From NCBI GenBank assembly GCA_030625465.1, contig DAOUQS010000048.1:1-10047 (forward strand): 10,047 nucleotides of DNA. The letters run 5' to 3'. Source of the stretch: Amylibacter sp. Lineage in GTDB: Bacteria > Pseudomonadota > Alphaproteobacteria > Rhodobacterales > Rhodobacteraceae. Below are positions 1 through 6,910 of the stretch, in pieces (the stretch's first letter is position 1; each line of letters opens with the position of its first letter). Below the pieces are notes generated by a model, which worked only from the letters and a program-made list of their open reading frames with translations, was not told where the DNA came from and ran no database searches. The position numbers were made by a program, and so were the translations under genes.

Positions 1-90
1 GGCCCGACCTCTACCCATGCGGTTGCGAACGCGGCACTTACGTCAGGCGAAAAGCCGAAAAGCGATGTGACCGGCAAGGGGGACGTCTGA
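1..90 (+). CDS. mnhG: Na+/H+ antiporter subunit G, C-terminal end (partial)
   Basis: An open frame runs from the first base to a TGA at 88-90 and encodes 29 residues. It begins GPTSTHAVANAALTSG, which resembles the end of MnhG/MrpG/PhaG proteins, where the last membrane helix is followed by a Pro-Thr/Ser-x-His-x-(L/V)-A-x-A-A motif and a short polar tail. MnhG is a small three-helix membrane subunit of the Mrp antiporter complex. The position one base ahead of the MbhD/E-like gene fits the usual order E-F-G-(A C-terminal part)-B-C-D. Only the tail is visible, so the call rests on this motif plus context; the start and most of the protein lie upstream of the window. Confidence 0.72.
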   Translation, partial: GPTSTHAVANAALTSGEKPKSDVTGKGDV

Positions 91-91
91 T

Positions 92-649
92 ATGGTTGAA
101 ACCATCATTAATATTATCCTGTTTACGATGTTGGTGCTAACGGCGCTTGCCATCGTCCGGATCGACAGCCTGTTTGCAGCCGTTATGCTGTCGGGTGTCT
201 TCAGTCTGCTGTCAGCCCTGCTGTTTGTCACGCTGGACGCGGTCGATGTGGCTTTCACCGAAGCGGCTGTGGGGGCGGGCATTTCCACGGTTTTGATGCT
301 TATGACCATTGCGCTGACATCCAGAACGCAAAAAAAGGCCACCCGTTCGGGGATGGTTCCGTTTGTGGTTGTTGCGGTCACAGGGGGTGCACTTTTTTAC
401 GGCACGCTGGATATGCCCAATTTAGGCGACCCGAATGCACCTGCCCAGCTTCACGTTGCCCCGGAATATCTGGCGGGCAGCATAAAGGACATTGATGTGC
501 CCAACGTGGTCACATCCGTTTTAGCCAGCTACCGTGGTTACGATACATTGGGCGAAACCGCCGTTGTATTTACTGCCGGCATCGGCGTTTTGCTATTACT
601 TAGCGGGCTTGGCCGCAGACGCCGCAAAGATGAAGAAGGGGATGCATGA
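92..649 (+). CDS. Fused MbhD-MbhE-like (DUF4040) antiporter subunit; MrpA C-terminal-type
   Basis: This 185-residue membrane protein matches the C-terminal part of MrpA, equivalent to MbhD plus MbhE of archaeal membrane-bound hydrogenases. Residues about 2-22, 27-47 and 55-76 form three helices of the NuoJ-like MbhD unit, with acidic residues D52 and E57 in the conserved TEAAVGAGIST segment, a region linked to ion translocation in Mrp. After a basic linker come a fourth helix (about 88-105), a periplasmic stretch, and the MbhE hallmark RGYDTLGE (148-155) leading into the last helix (157-174) and an RRRR cytoplasmic end. In classical Mrp systems this unit is fused behind a NuoL-like domain in a MrpA of about 800 residues; here it stands alone. 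The start has a strong AAGGGGGA ribosome site at 76-83, and the gene overlaps mnhB by 4 bases. Confidence 0.88.
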   Translation: MVETIINIILFTMLVLTALAIVRIDSLFAAVMLSGVFSLLSALLFVTLDAVDVAFTEAAVGAGISTVLMLMTIALTSRTQKKATRSGMVPFVVVAVTGGALFYGTLDMPNLGDPNAPAQLHVAPEYLAGSIKDIDVPNVVTSVLASYRGYDTLGETAVVFTAGIGVLLLLSGLGRRRRKDEEGDA

Positions 650-1089
650 TGCACCATCATCTTATCCTGCGTGTTGTTACGAAAATGCTGGTCGGCACTA
701 TTATACTGTTTGCCTTCTATGTGCAGTTTCACGGTGATTTTTCTCCGGGTGGTGGATTTCAGGCGGGTGTGATCATGGCCGTGGCCTTTATCCTGTACGG
801 AATAGTCTTTGGTCTGAACAAGGCAGAAGAGGTTTTTCCACCATGGCTGGTTCATAAGCTGGCCGCCTTTGGTGTTCTGGTCTATGCGGGCACCGGTGTT
901 GTCAGCCTGTTGCTTGGGTATAATTTTCTTGATTACAATGCGTTTAACCCCGGGCACCCCAGTCACGGGCAGCACTGGGGTATATTTGCGGTTGAGCTTG
1001 GCGTGGGTATCACAGTGACAGGTGTTATGGTTGCAATTTATTACGCATTCGCAGGGCGTCCGCCGCCGATAAACGACGAGGATTGGTGA
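646..1089 (+). CDS. mnhB: Na+/H+ antiporter subunit B
   Basis: This 147-residue integral membrane protein carries the family signature HGDFSPGGGFQAG (29-41), close to the HGHxSPGGGFQGG motif that defines MnhB/MrpB (MbhF in archaeal hydrogenases). Predicted helices lie at about 11-27, 38-56, 68-90 and 112-135, and VELGVG in the last helix is also typical. Length is normal for the family. MnhB is a structural subunit between the MrpA-type and MrpC/D subunits. The start ATG at 646 overlaps the upstream stop (ATGA); a second ATG at 649 is 7 bases from AAGGGG (636-641) and could be the real start, giving 146 residues. The stop overlaps the mnhC start as TGATG. Confidence 0.93.
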   Translation: MMHHHLILRVVTKMLVGTIILFAFYVQFHGDFSPGGGFQAGVIMAVAFILYGIVFGLNKAEEVFPPWLVHKLAAFGVLVYAGTGVVSLLLGYNFLDYNAFNPGHPSHGQHWGIFAVELGVGITVTGVMVAIYYAFAGRPPPINDEDW

Positions 1090-1538
1090 TGGAACGTCTT
1101 TTGGACTGGACCTTTGTGGTCGGGCATATGAATTACTGGCTGTTCATCGTTTTGATGATGACAGGCCTGTTTATTGTGGTTGCACGCGGCAACCTTGTAA
1201 AAAAAATCATCGGTCTGAATATATTCCAGGCAGCGGTATTCATGCTTTATATTTCCATTGGTAAAGTGACGGGTGGTACGGCCCCGATTTATCCGGTGGA
1301 TATGCAGGGCCATATGCAGGTCGACCCGAGCATCATCTATTCCAACCCGCTACCGCATGTTTTGATCCTGACCGCGATTGTTGTGGGCATTGCCACCACC
1401 TCATTGGCATTGGCGCTGACCATTCGCATCCGTGAAGCATATGACACTATAGAAGAAGACGATATATTGAAAATTGAGCGTCACATGGCTGCTGAAGACA
1501 ATAAAGAACACGGCGCTGCAATGGGCGGGCGGGCATAA
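1089..1538 (+). CDS. mnhC: Na+/H+ antiporter subunit C (NuoK-like)
   Basis: This 149-residue protein is the NuoK homologue of Mrp complexes. It has three predicted helices, about 14-32, 38-57 and 88-112. The MnhC signature NPLPHVLILTAIVVG (86-100) runs into a conserved TTSLALALTIRI(R) helix end and an acidic tail (EEDD). In NuoK of complex I, membrane glutamates carry protons; the equivalent helices here lack such glutamates, as is common in MnhC. In-frame TTG (1083) and GTG (1086) codons precede the ATG at 1089, but that ATG is 6 bases from a GAGGA ribosome site (1078-1082) and forms a TGATG overlap with mnhB, so it is preferred. The stop overlaps the mnhD start as TAATG. Confidence 0.93.
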   Translation: MERLLDWTFVVGHMNYWLFIVLMMTGLFIVVARGNLVKKIIGLNIFQAAVFMLYISIGKVTGGTAPIYPVDMQGHMQVDPSIIYSNPLPHVLILTAIVVGIATTSLALALTIRIREAYDTIEEDDILKIERHMAAEDNKEHGAAMGGRA

Positions 1539-3067
1539 TGTCGGCCGTTGAAACCCAGCATGTCGCGCGCGATCTTATGGATCAGTTACCTGTCTTGCAG
1601 GTGGCGATCCCGCTGATCGCGGCCCCGCTGATCGTGTTCATCGGCAACCGTAAACTGGCCTGGGCAATCGCTTTTGCCGCCAGTGCCGCCGCCTTTGTGA
1701 TTGCCTGCACTTTACTGTGGCAAGTCATCGACGGCAGTGTGATCTCGTATCATATCGGTGGCTGGGCACCGCCATTGGGTATTGAATACCGCATCGACGC
1801 ACTTAGCGCGATGATCCTTATGCTGATTTCGGGGATAGGTACCATTGTGCTGCCTTATGCCTATGCCAGTGTGGCCGCAGAAATTCCAAAGAAACAACAT
1901 ACGTTGTTCTATGCTTTGTTTATGCTGTGCCTGACCGGGCTTTTGGGGATGGTTGCGACAGGTGACGCGTTCAATATCTTTGTGTTTCTGGAAATTTCAT
2001 CCCTGTCCACATATGTGCTTGTCGCGATGGGTGCCCATAAAGACCCGCGTGCTTTAACCGCCGCCTATGACTATCTGATCATGGGGACAATCGGGGCGAC
2101 GTTCTTTGTGATCGGGCTGGGTATGCTTTATATGGCCACGGGGACGCTGAATTTGGCTGACCTGGCAGAGCGTATTGCCGATCAGGGTATCAACCGCACG
2201 GTTCGGGCAGGCTTTGCCTTTGTTGTGGTGGGAATGGGCTTGAAGGTTGCGATGTACCCGTTGCACCACTGGTTGCCGAACGCGTACACATTTGCCCCTT
2301 CCGCCGTGACGACATTTCTGGCCGCAACCGCTACCAAGGCTGCGATCTATGTGATGCTGCGGTTCCTGTTTTCGGTGTTCAGCCCTGGGTTTCACTTCGA
2401 AGACTGGACGCTATATCTGATCTTCATTCCGTTTTCCCTGCTGGCAATGTTTGCCGCATCTTTTGTGGCGGTGTTCCAGACCAATCTGAAACGCATGCTG
2501 GCATTTTCCTCTATCGCGCAAATCGGCTATATGCTGCTGGGTATCGCGATGCTGAACGCCACTGGCCTGTCGGCGGCGGTCGTGCATATGGTGAACCACG
2601 GTATCAGCAAAGCGGCTTTGTTTATGGGTGTGGGTGCGATGGTGATGTATTCCGGCAGTGCGTTTTTTGATGACCTGAAGGGTCTGGGCCGCAAAATGCC
2701 GATAACGGGTGCGGTAATGGTTGCGGGCGGTCTTAGCCTGATCGGTGTGCCGGGCACAGCCGGGTTCATTTCAAAATGGATGCTGGTGCAGGCCGCGTTT
2801 GAAAACGGCTGGTGGATTATTGCTATCGCGATCATGCTGTCGTCCCTTCTGGCGGTGATCTATGTCTGGCGCATGTTCGAGGTGCTGTACCTTACGGCCC
2901 CGTCGGATGACTGCACCGCGACAGATCCACCGTTGCCGATGCTGGTCCCGATGCTGATACTGGCTGGTGCCTGTATCTGGTTCGGGTTTGATACGGAACT
3001 TACACTTGGTTCGGCACGCGTTGCCGCCGAGGGTTTACTGGCGGGTTCCGCCGGTATGATGCATTAG
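1538..3067 (+). CDS. mnhD: Na+/H+ antiporter subunit D (first NuoL/M/N-type subunit)
   Basis: This 509-residue polytopic membrane protein belongs to the proton-translocating NuoL/M/N/MrpD family (Proton_antipo_M domain, about residues 130-420), with roughly 14 helices. The channel residues known from complex I are recognisable: E152 in FLEISSLSTY (helix 5), K236 in GLKVAMYPLHHWLPNAY (helix 7), K267 in ATATKAAIY (helix 8), NLKRMLAFSSIAQIGYM (K318), H354/K358 in NHGISKAALF, and K413 in FISKW (helix 12). Proton movement through this subunit is expected to be coupled to export of Na+ or another cation. Its place directly after mnhC is the canonical position of MnhD. The start codon overlaps the mnhC stop, so translation is probably coupled; no good ribosome site is seen. 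An internal Met14 is a possible alternative start. Confidence 0.92.
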   Translation: MSAVETQHVARDLMDQLPVLQVAIPLIAAPLIVFIGNRKLAWAIAFAASAAAFVIACTLLWQVIDGSVISYHIGGWAPPLGIEYRIDALSAMILMLISGIGTIVLPYAYASVAAEIPKKQHTLFYALFMLCLTGLLGMVATGDAFNIFVFLEISSLSTYVLVAMGAHKDPRALTAAYDYLIMGTIGATFFVIGLGMLYMATGTLNLADLAERIADQGINRTVRAGFAFVVVGMGLKVAMYPLHHWLPNAYTFAPSAVTTFLAATATKAAIYVMLRFLFSVFSPGFHFEDWTLYLIFIPFSLLAMFAASFVAVFQTNLKRMLAFSSIAQIGYMLLGIAMLNATGLSAAVVHMVNHGISKAALFMGVGAMVMYSGSAFFDDLKGLGRKMPITGAVMVAGGLSLIGVPGTAGFISKWMLVQAAFENGWWIIAIAIMLSSLLAVIYVWRMFEVLYLTAPSDDCTATDPPLPMLVPMLILAGACIWFGFDTELTLGSARVAAEGLLAGSAGMMH

Positions 3068-3077
3068 GGGCGCGGTC

Positions 3078-4547
3078 ATGGACACATCAACAGCCCTGTA
3101 CCTGACCATGCTGATCCCCATCGTTGCGATGGCCGGCAATATGGTATTTTCCGCCCGCGAAAACCTGCGTGACGGGATTACATTCCTATGTGCGACCCTG
3201 ACATTCGTTTGCGTTCTGGTGATCTTGTGCAATGTCGGGAACGCCACCACTGGCCCTTATGAACTGTTCGAGGTTGTCTCGGGCCTAAGTATATCATTCC
3301 ACGTTGAACCGCTTGGCTTGATGTTTGCAATGATCGGTTCCGGCCTGTGGATTATCACCCACATTTACGGCATCGGTTATATGCGCAGCAATAAAGAGCA
3401 ACACCACGCAAGGTTCTTTGCTTGTTTCAGCATCGCTATTGCCGCCGTTATGGGCATCGCGTTTGCATCCAATATGTTCACGCTGTTTGTGTTCTACGAA
3501 ATCCTGACGCTTTCGACCTATCCGCTGGTTGCCCATAAAGGCACGCCCGAAGCGGTCAGGGGCGCGCGGATTTATCTGGGCATCCTGATCGGCACATCCA
3601 TCGCACTGCTGCTGACAGGTGTGATCTGGACATTTACCATTGCAGGCACGCTGGACTTTACCAAGGGCGGTATTCTGGAAGGCAAAATTGCCCCCACATT
3701 GCTGCCCGTCCTGCTGGGCCTATATGCTTTCGGGATCGGCAAAGCCGCCTTGATGCCGTTCCACCGCTGGCTGCCCGCCGCGATGGTAGCCCCCACACCG
3801 GTATCCGCTTTGCTACACGCGGTGGCGGTGGTCAAAGCAGGCGTGTTCACCATGCTTAAGGTCGGCATCTATATTTTCGGCATTGATTTTCTGGCTTCCA
3901 CAGGCGCATCCGAATGGCTGATGTGGCTGGCGGCTTACACTATCATTGCGGCATCTGTTGTGGCGATGACCAAGGATAATCTGAAAGCGCGACTGGCCTA
4001 TTCCACCGTGTCGCAACTGGCCTACATCACCCTTGGCATGGCGCTGGCCACATCTATGGGTGCGCTGGGCGGCGGGATGCATATCGCGATGCACGCGATG
4101 GGTAAAATCACCTTGTTTATGTGCGCAGGCTCGATTTATGTGGCTTACCACAAGACCGAGATCAGCCAGATGCAGGGCTTGGGCCGCATCATGCCGATCA
4201 CATTCGGCGCCTTCCTGATCGGTGCATTGTCCATCATCGGCCTGCCACCCTTGGGTGGTTCATGGCCGAAGTTCCTGTTGATGATGGGGGCCGCTGATGC
4301 GGGTCATTTGACGATCATCGGTGTGCTGATGGTCAGCTCGTTGCTGAACATCGCCTATCTGCTGCCCATCGTCGGGCGCGGCTTTTTCCGACCTGCAACC
4401 GATACCAGACTGCCCAAGACATTTTCTGAGGCACCACTTCTGGTCTGGTTACCCCCCGCGATCACCGCCACCGGCTGTATCGTTTTGTTTTTCTACGCAG
4501 GAAGCATCCAAAACTTCTTAGCCCCGATTGTGGAGAGTACACCATGA
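3078..4547 (+). CDS. Second MnhD/NuoL-type proton-translocating antiporter subunit
   Basis: This 489-residue protein belongs to the same NuoL/M/N/MrpD family but is clearly different in sequence from the preceding subunit. Channel residues are present: E141 in FYEILTLSTYPLVAHKG, K222 in GIGKAALMPFHRWLPAAMVAPTPV, H247 and K253 in LLHAVAVVKAGVF, K303 in NLKARLAYSTVSQLAYI, H339/K343 in the HAMGKITLFM segment, and K398 in SWPKF. The LLHAVAVVKAG stretch resembles NuoL and MrpA more than MnhD, so it may supply the NuoL-like half that the separate MbhD/E-like protein lacks. An AGGGG ribosome site (3066-3070) lies 7 bases before the ATG, and the gene follows the mnhD stop by 10 bases. It overlaps the next gene by 4 bases. 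Family is certain; the exact subunit equivalence (A, D or extra) is inference. Confidence 0.88.
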   Translation: MDTSTALYLTMLIPIVAMAGNMVFSARENLRDGITFLCATLTFVCVLVILCNVGNATTGPYELFEVVSGLSISFHVEPLGLMFAMIGSGLWIITHIYGIGYMRSNKEQHHARFFACFSIAIAAVMGIAFASNMFTLFVFYEILTLSTYPLVAHKGTPEAVRGARIYLGILIGTSIALLLTGVIWTFTIAGTLDFTKGGILEGKIAPTLLPVLLGLYAFGIGKAALMPFHRWLPAAMVAPTPVSALLHAVAVVKAGVFTMLKVGIYIFGIDFLASTGASEWLMWLAAYTIIAASVVAMTKDNLKARLAYSTVSQLAYITLGMALATSMGALGGGMHIAMHAMGKITLFMCAGSIYVAYHKTEISQMQGLGRIMPITFGAFLIGALSIIGLPPLGGSWPKFLLMMGAADAGHLTIIGVLMVSSLLNIAYLLPIVGRGFFRPATDTRLPKTFSEAPLLVWLPPAITATGCIVLFFYAGSIQNFLAPIVESTP

Positions 4548-4864
4548 TGGATTATCAATCCGATACCCCCAAACAGGATGAGACCCAACAAGCTTATGCA
4601 AAACGGCTGGAAGCCGAAGGTCAGCGTGAGATATATATTCGCAAAGCCTTGCGGGAACATTGGGACCTGACCGTTGCAGAAACAATTCTGGTTTGCGCCG
4701 AATTACCCCAGGCGCGTCATCGCGAGTTGCAAGAACTGCGCAGCCGTTTTCCCATATTAAGCGAAAACCGGTTTGCCTGGAGAATATCCAGATCTTTGAC
4801 ACTTTCCAAGGAAGACGCACTTGTGTGGTCGCAAACAATTCTGGCAGCAGAAGGAAGCGCGTGA
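4544..4864 (+). CDS. Small soluble protein of unknown function in the antiporter operon
   Basis: I do not recognise this 106-residue protein. It has no membrane segment or signal peptide and is charged and probably mostly helical, with a stretch rich in Lys/Arg/Glu at about 16-38 and a second at 57-70 (ARHRELQELRSRFP). That suggests a cytoplasmic protein that could sit on the membrane complex. It is likely to be real: its ATG overlaps the previous stop (ATGA), a GGAGAG ribosome site lies at 4532-4537, and its stop falls just before the next gene's ribosome site and start, so it is embedded in the operon. A second ATG at 4547 is an equally plausible start. An accessory, assembly or regulatory role is a guess from position only. 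Confidence 0.75.
   Translation: MMDYQSDTPKQDETQQAYAKRLEAEGQREIYIRKALREHWDLTVAETILVCAELPQARHRELQELRSRFPILSENRFAWRISRSLTLSKEDALVWSQTILAAEGSA
4853..4857 (+). promoter_or_regulatory. Ribosome binding site deciding the start at 4867
   Basis: GGAAG lies 9 bases before ATG 4867 but only 3 bases before the in-frame GTG at 4861. This favours the ATG as the start of the two-helix membrane protein. The site lies inside the last codons of the preceding gene. Confidence 0.6.
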
Positions 4865-4866
4865 TT

Positions 4867-5217
4867 ATGGCACAAAAACCAAAAGACGATCCCGCCACAT
4901 ACCCTGCACTGGGGCGGATGCTGGGTTGGGTTGATAAGCCCGGTTCCGACAAGAAAATCGTCTGGGCACTGGTTGTCGCTTGTGCCATGGCACTGGCGAT
5001 TGAATGGACTTTCACGCCGCACGGAACTTTTCAGGTTGAATATATCCGTGGGTTTTATGCCGCCTATGGCTTCGTGATGTTCACGGGACTAATCTTGGTT
5101 GCCAAGGCCCTGCGCTATTTTATCAAACGCCCCGAAGATTACTACGGCGATAAAGCTATAGATACCGAAGAATATCCCGCAGACCAGCTGGATATACGGG
5201 AGTATACGGATGTTTGA
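4867..5217 (+). CDS. Small two-helix membrane protein of unknown function in the antiporter operon
   Basis: This 116-residue protein is not one I can name. It has a polar N-terminus (1-29), a first membrane helix at about 30-48 (IVWALVVACAMALAIEWTF), a short loop HGTFQVEYIRGF, a second helix at about 62-84, then a C-terminal tail with RPEDYYGDKA and an acidic end. Positive charges at both outer ends (DKK and RYFIKR) predict that both termini are cytoplasmic. It is placed between two antiporter-type subunits, follows the small soluble gene by 2 bases and overlaps the third antiporter gene by 8 bases, so it is most likely a small structural or accessory subunit. It is not MnhE, F or G: the helix number and motifs do not fit. 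Function is inferred from position only. Confidence 0.8.
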   Translation: MAQKPKDDPATYPALGRMLGWVDKPGSDKKIVWALVVACAMALAIEWTFTPHGTFQVEYIRGFYAAYGFVMFTGLILVAKALRYFIKRPEDYYGDKAIDTEEYPADQLDIREYTDV

Positions 5218-6910
5218 TGTGATCCCCACCGCTTTCATATTCTTTGCCGCAGCCGCCATTTTACTGGCCCTGCCCAAAGGCCCCGCACGCGGATTGTTGC
5301 TGCTGATCACCCCGATCATTGCAGGTGTGCAAGTCTGGAACGCAGGCTTTGGCAACTTCGTGCAGGTTGGTTTTTTCGGGTTCGAACTGGAACTGATGCG
5401 CATCGACGGGTTAAGCCGTATCTTCACGATGGTGTTCTGCCTAGCGGCCTTTCTGGGCAACCTATACGCGTGGCATGTGCGCGACACCGTACAACAGGTC
5501 GCGGCCCTACTATACGCAGGTTCCGCCATAGGGGCGGTGCTGGCGGGTGATATGATCACACTGTTTTTCTATTGGGAAGGTACCGCGATTGCGTCCGTCT
5601 TCCTGATCTGGGCACGGCGCACCGAAGGCGCCTATAACACCGGTATGCGCTACCTGATCATACAAGTAGCGTCTGGCGTGGTGCTGATTGCGGGGGTGGC
5701 GTTATTCTACCGCGAAACAGGTTCCATCGCGTTTGAGCGTATGACCCTTGGCAGCCCCGGAACATGGCTGATCTTTATGTCGTTCGGCGTCAAATGCGCC
5801 TTTCCGTTACTGCACAACTGGTTGCAGGATAGCTATCCTGCGGCCACGGTCACAGGCACTGTTATTCTGTCAGCATTTACCACTAAACTGGCAGTTTATG
5901 CGCTGGCACGTGGTTTCGCAGGAACCGAGATTCTGATCTATATCGGCACCGTAATGACCCTGTTCCCGATCTTCTTTGCCGAGATCGAAAACGACTTGCG
6001 CCGCGTGCTGGCCTATTCCCTGAACAACCAGCTGGGCTTTATGGTTGTCGGCATCGGCATCGGCACCGAAATGGCCCTGAACGGCACCGCATCACACGCG
6101 TTTGCCCACATCCTTTATAAATCGCTATTGTTCATGTCAGTGGGGGCGGTGCTGTTTCGCACCGGCACCTCGAAAGCGTCCGAACTTGGCGGGCTATACC
6201 GCACCATGCCCAAGACCGCGATTTTCTGTCTTGTGGGTGCGGCGTCGATCTCCGCTTTCCCGCTGTTTTCAGGCTTCGTGACCAAATCGCTGACCCTGTC
6301 AGCCGTGGCCGAAGAACACCGCCTGATCATCTGGCTTTGTCTGGTGTTTGCATCCGCTGGCGTGCTTTCGCACTCTGGCATCAAAATCCCGTTCTTCGCA
6401 TTCTTTGCGCACGATAGCGGCAAACGCCCGAAAGAGGCTCCGACCCATATGTTATGGGCGATGGGGATCACCGCGTTTTTATGCATCGCCATCGGGATCT
6501 ATCCCGCACCCCTATACGCCATCCTACCGTTTGAAGTGCAAGACGCGCACCCTTACACAACGGGCCACGTCACCAGCCAGTTGCAACTGCTGCTGTTCGC
6601 GTTACTGGCGTTCACATTCCTATACCGCAAAGGCATCCATCCACCTGAAATCCGCGCGGTCAATGTGGACACCGACTGGACCTACCGCAAGGCAGGCCCG
6701 GCTGTGATCTATTGGCTGGCATGGGTGGTTGGGTCTATCTACAACGGCATCATTGGCCTACTGGCCAAAACCACCACGCGTACCATAAGACGTCTGCATA
6801 ATTCCCACGGGCCAGAGGGCCGCATGGCGCGCAACTGGCCGACAGGTGCGATGGTACTGGCAATAGCGGTGCTGTTGGGGGCGACGTTGCTGGTGAATTT
6901 TTTGATTTAG
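5210..6910 (+). CDS. Third MnhD/NuoL-type antiporter subunit with C-terminal extension
   Basis: This 566-residue polytopic protein is a third NuoL/M/N/MrpD-family member. Channel residues are E123 in FYWEGTAIAS, K195 in GVKCAFPLLHNWLQDSYPAATV, K226 in FTTKLAVYAL, H300/K304 in HILYKSLLFMS, and K359 in FVTKSLTL. The usual NLK(R) turn is NDLRRVLAYSLNNQLGFM here. Beyond the core (to about 440) is an extension of roughly 125 residues with a helix (457-472), the motif VDTDWTYRK (486-494), an amphipathic stretch with a helix at 497-518, and a last helix (about 546-564). A DxDWxYRK motif of this kind is known in some MnhD/Mbh-type subunits. A GGGAG site (5198-5202) lies 7 bases before the start. It is the last gene of the operon, and its TAG overlaps the convergent permease stop. 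Confidence 0.88.
   Translation: MFDVIPTAFIFFAAAAILLALPKGPARGLLLLITPIIAGVQVWNAGFGNFVQVGFFGFELELMRIDGLSRIFTMVFCLAAFLGNLYAWHVRDTVQQVAALLYAGSAIGAVLAGDMITLFFYWEGTAIASVFLIWARRTEGAYNTGMRYLIIQVASGVVLIAGVALFYRETGSIAFERMTLGSPGTWLIFMSFGVKCAFPLLHNWLQDSYPAATVTGTVILSAFTTKLAVYALARGFAGTEILIYIGTVMTLFPIFFAEIENDLRRVLAYSLNNQLGFMVVGIGIGTEMALNGTASHAFAHILYKSLLFMSVGAVLFRTGTSKASELGGLYRTMPKTAIFCLVGAASISAFPLFSGFVTKSLTLSAVAEEHRLIIWLCLVFASAGVLSHSGIKIPFFAFFAHDSGKRPKEAPTHMLWAMGITAFLCIAIGIYPAPLYAILPFEVQDAHPYTTGHVTSQLQLLLFALLAFTFLYRKGIHPPEIRAVNVDTDWTYRKAGPAVIYWLAWVVGSIYNGIIGLLAKTTTRTIRRLHNSHGPEGRMARNWPTGAMVLAIAVLLGATLLVNFLI

Noticed and set aside
3813..4151. Cys/His-rich minus-strand frames opposite the antiporter genes (also 2054-2395)
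   Set aside because: The Cys/His richness comes from reading hydrophobic membrane-protein codons backwards; the plus-strand genes explain the sequence.
4680..4844. A 12-bp direct repeat AAACAATTCTGG (4680-4691 and 4833-4844) in the same frame of the small soluble gene
   Set aside because: It gives only a short shared peptide (TIL plus nearby AE) 51 residues apart; the flanking residues do not align, so an internal duplication is not supported.
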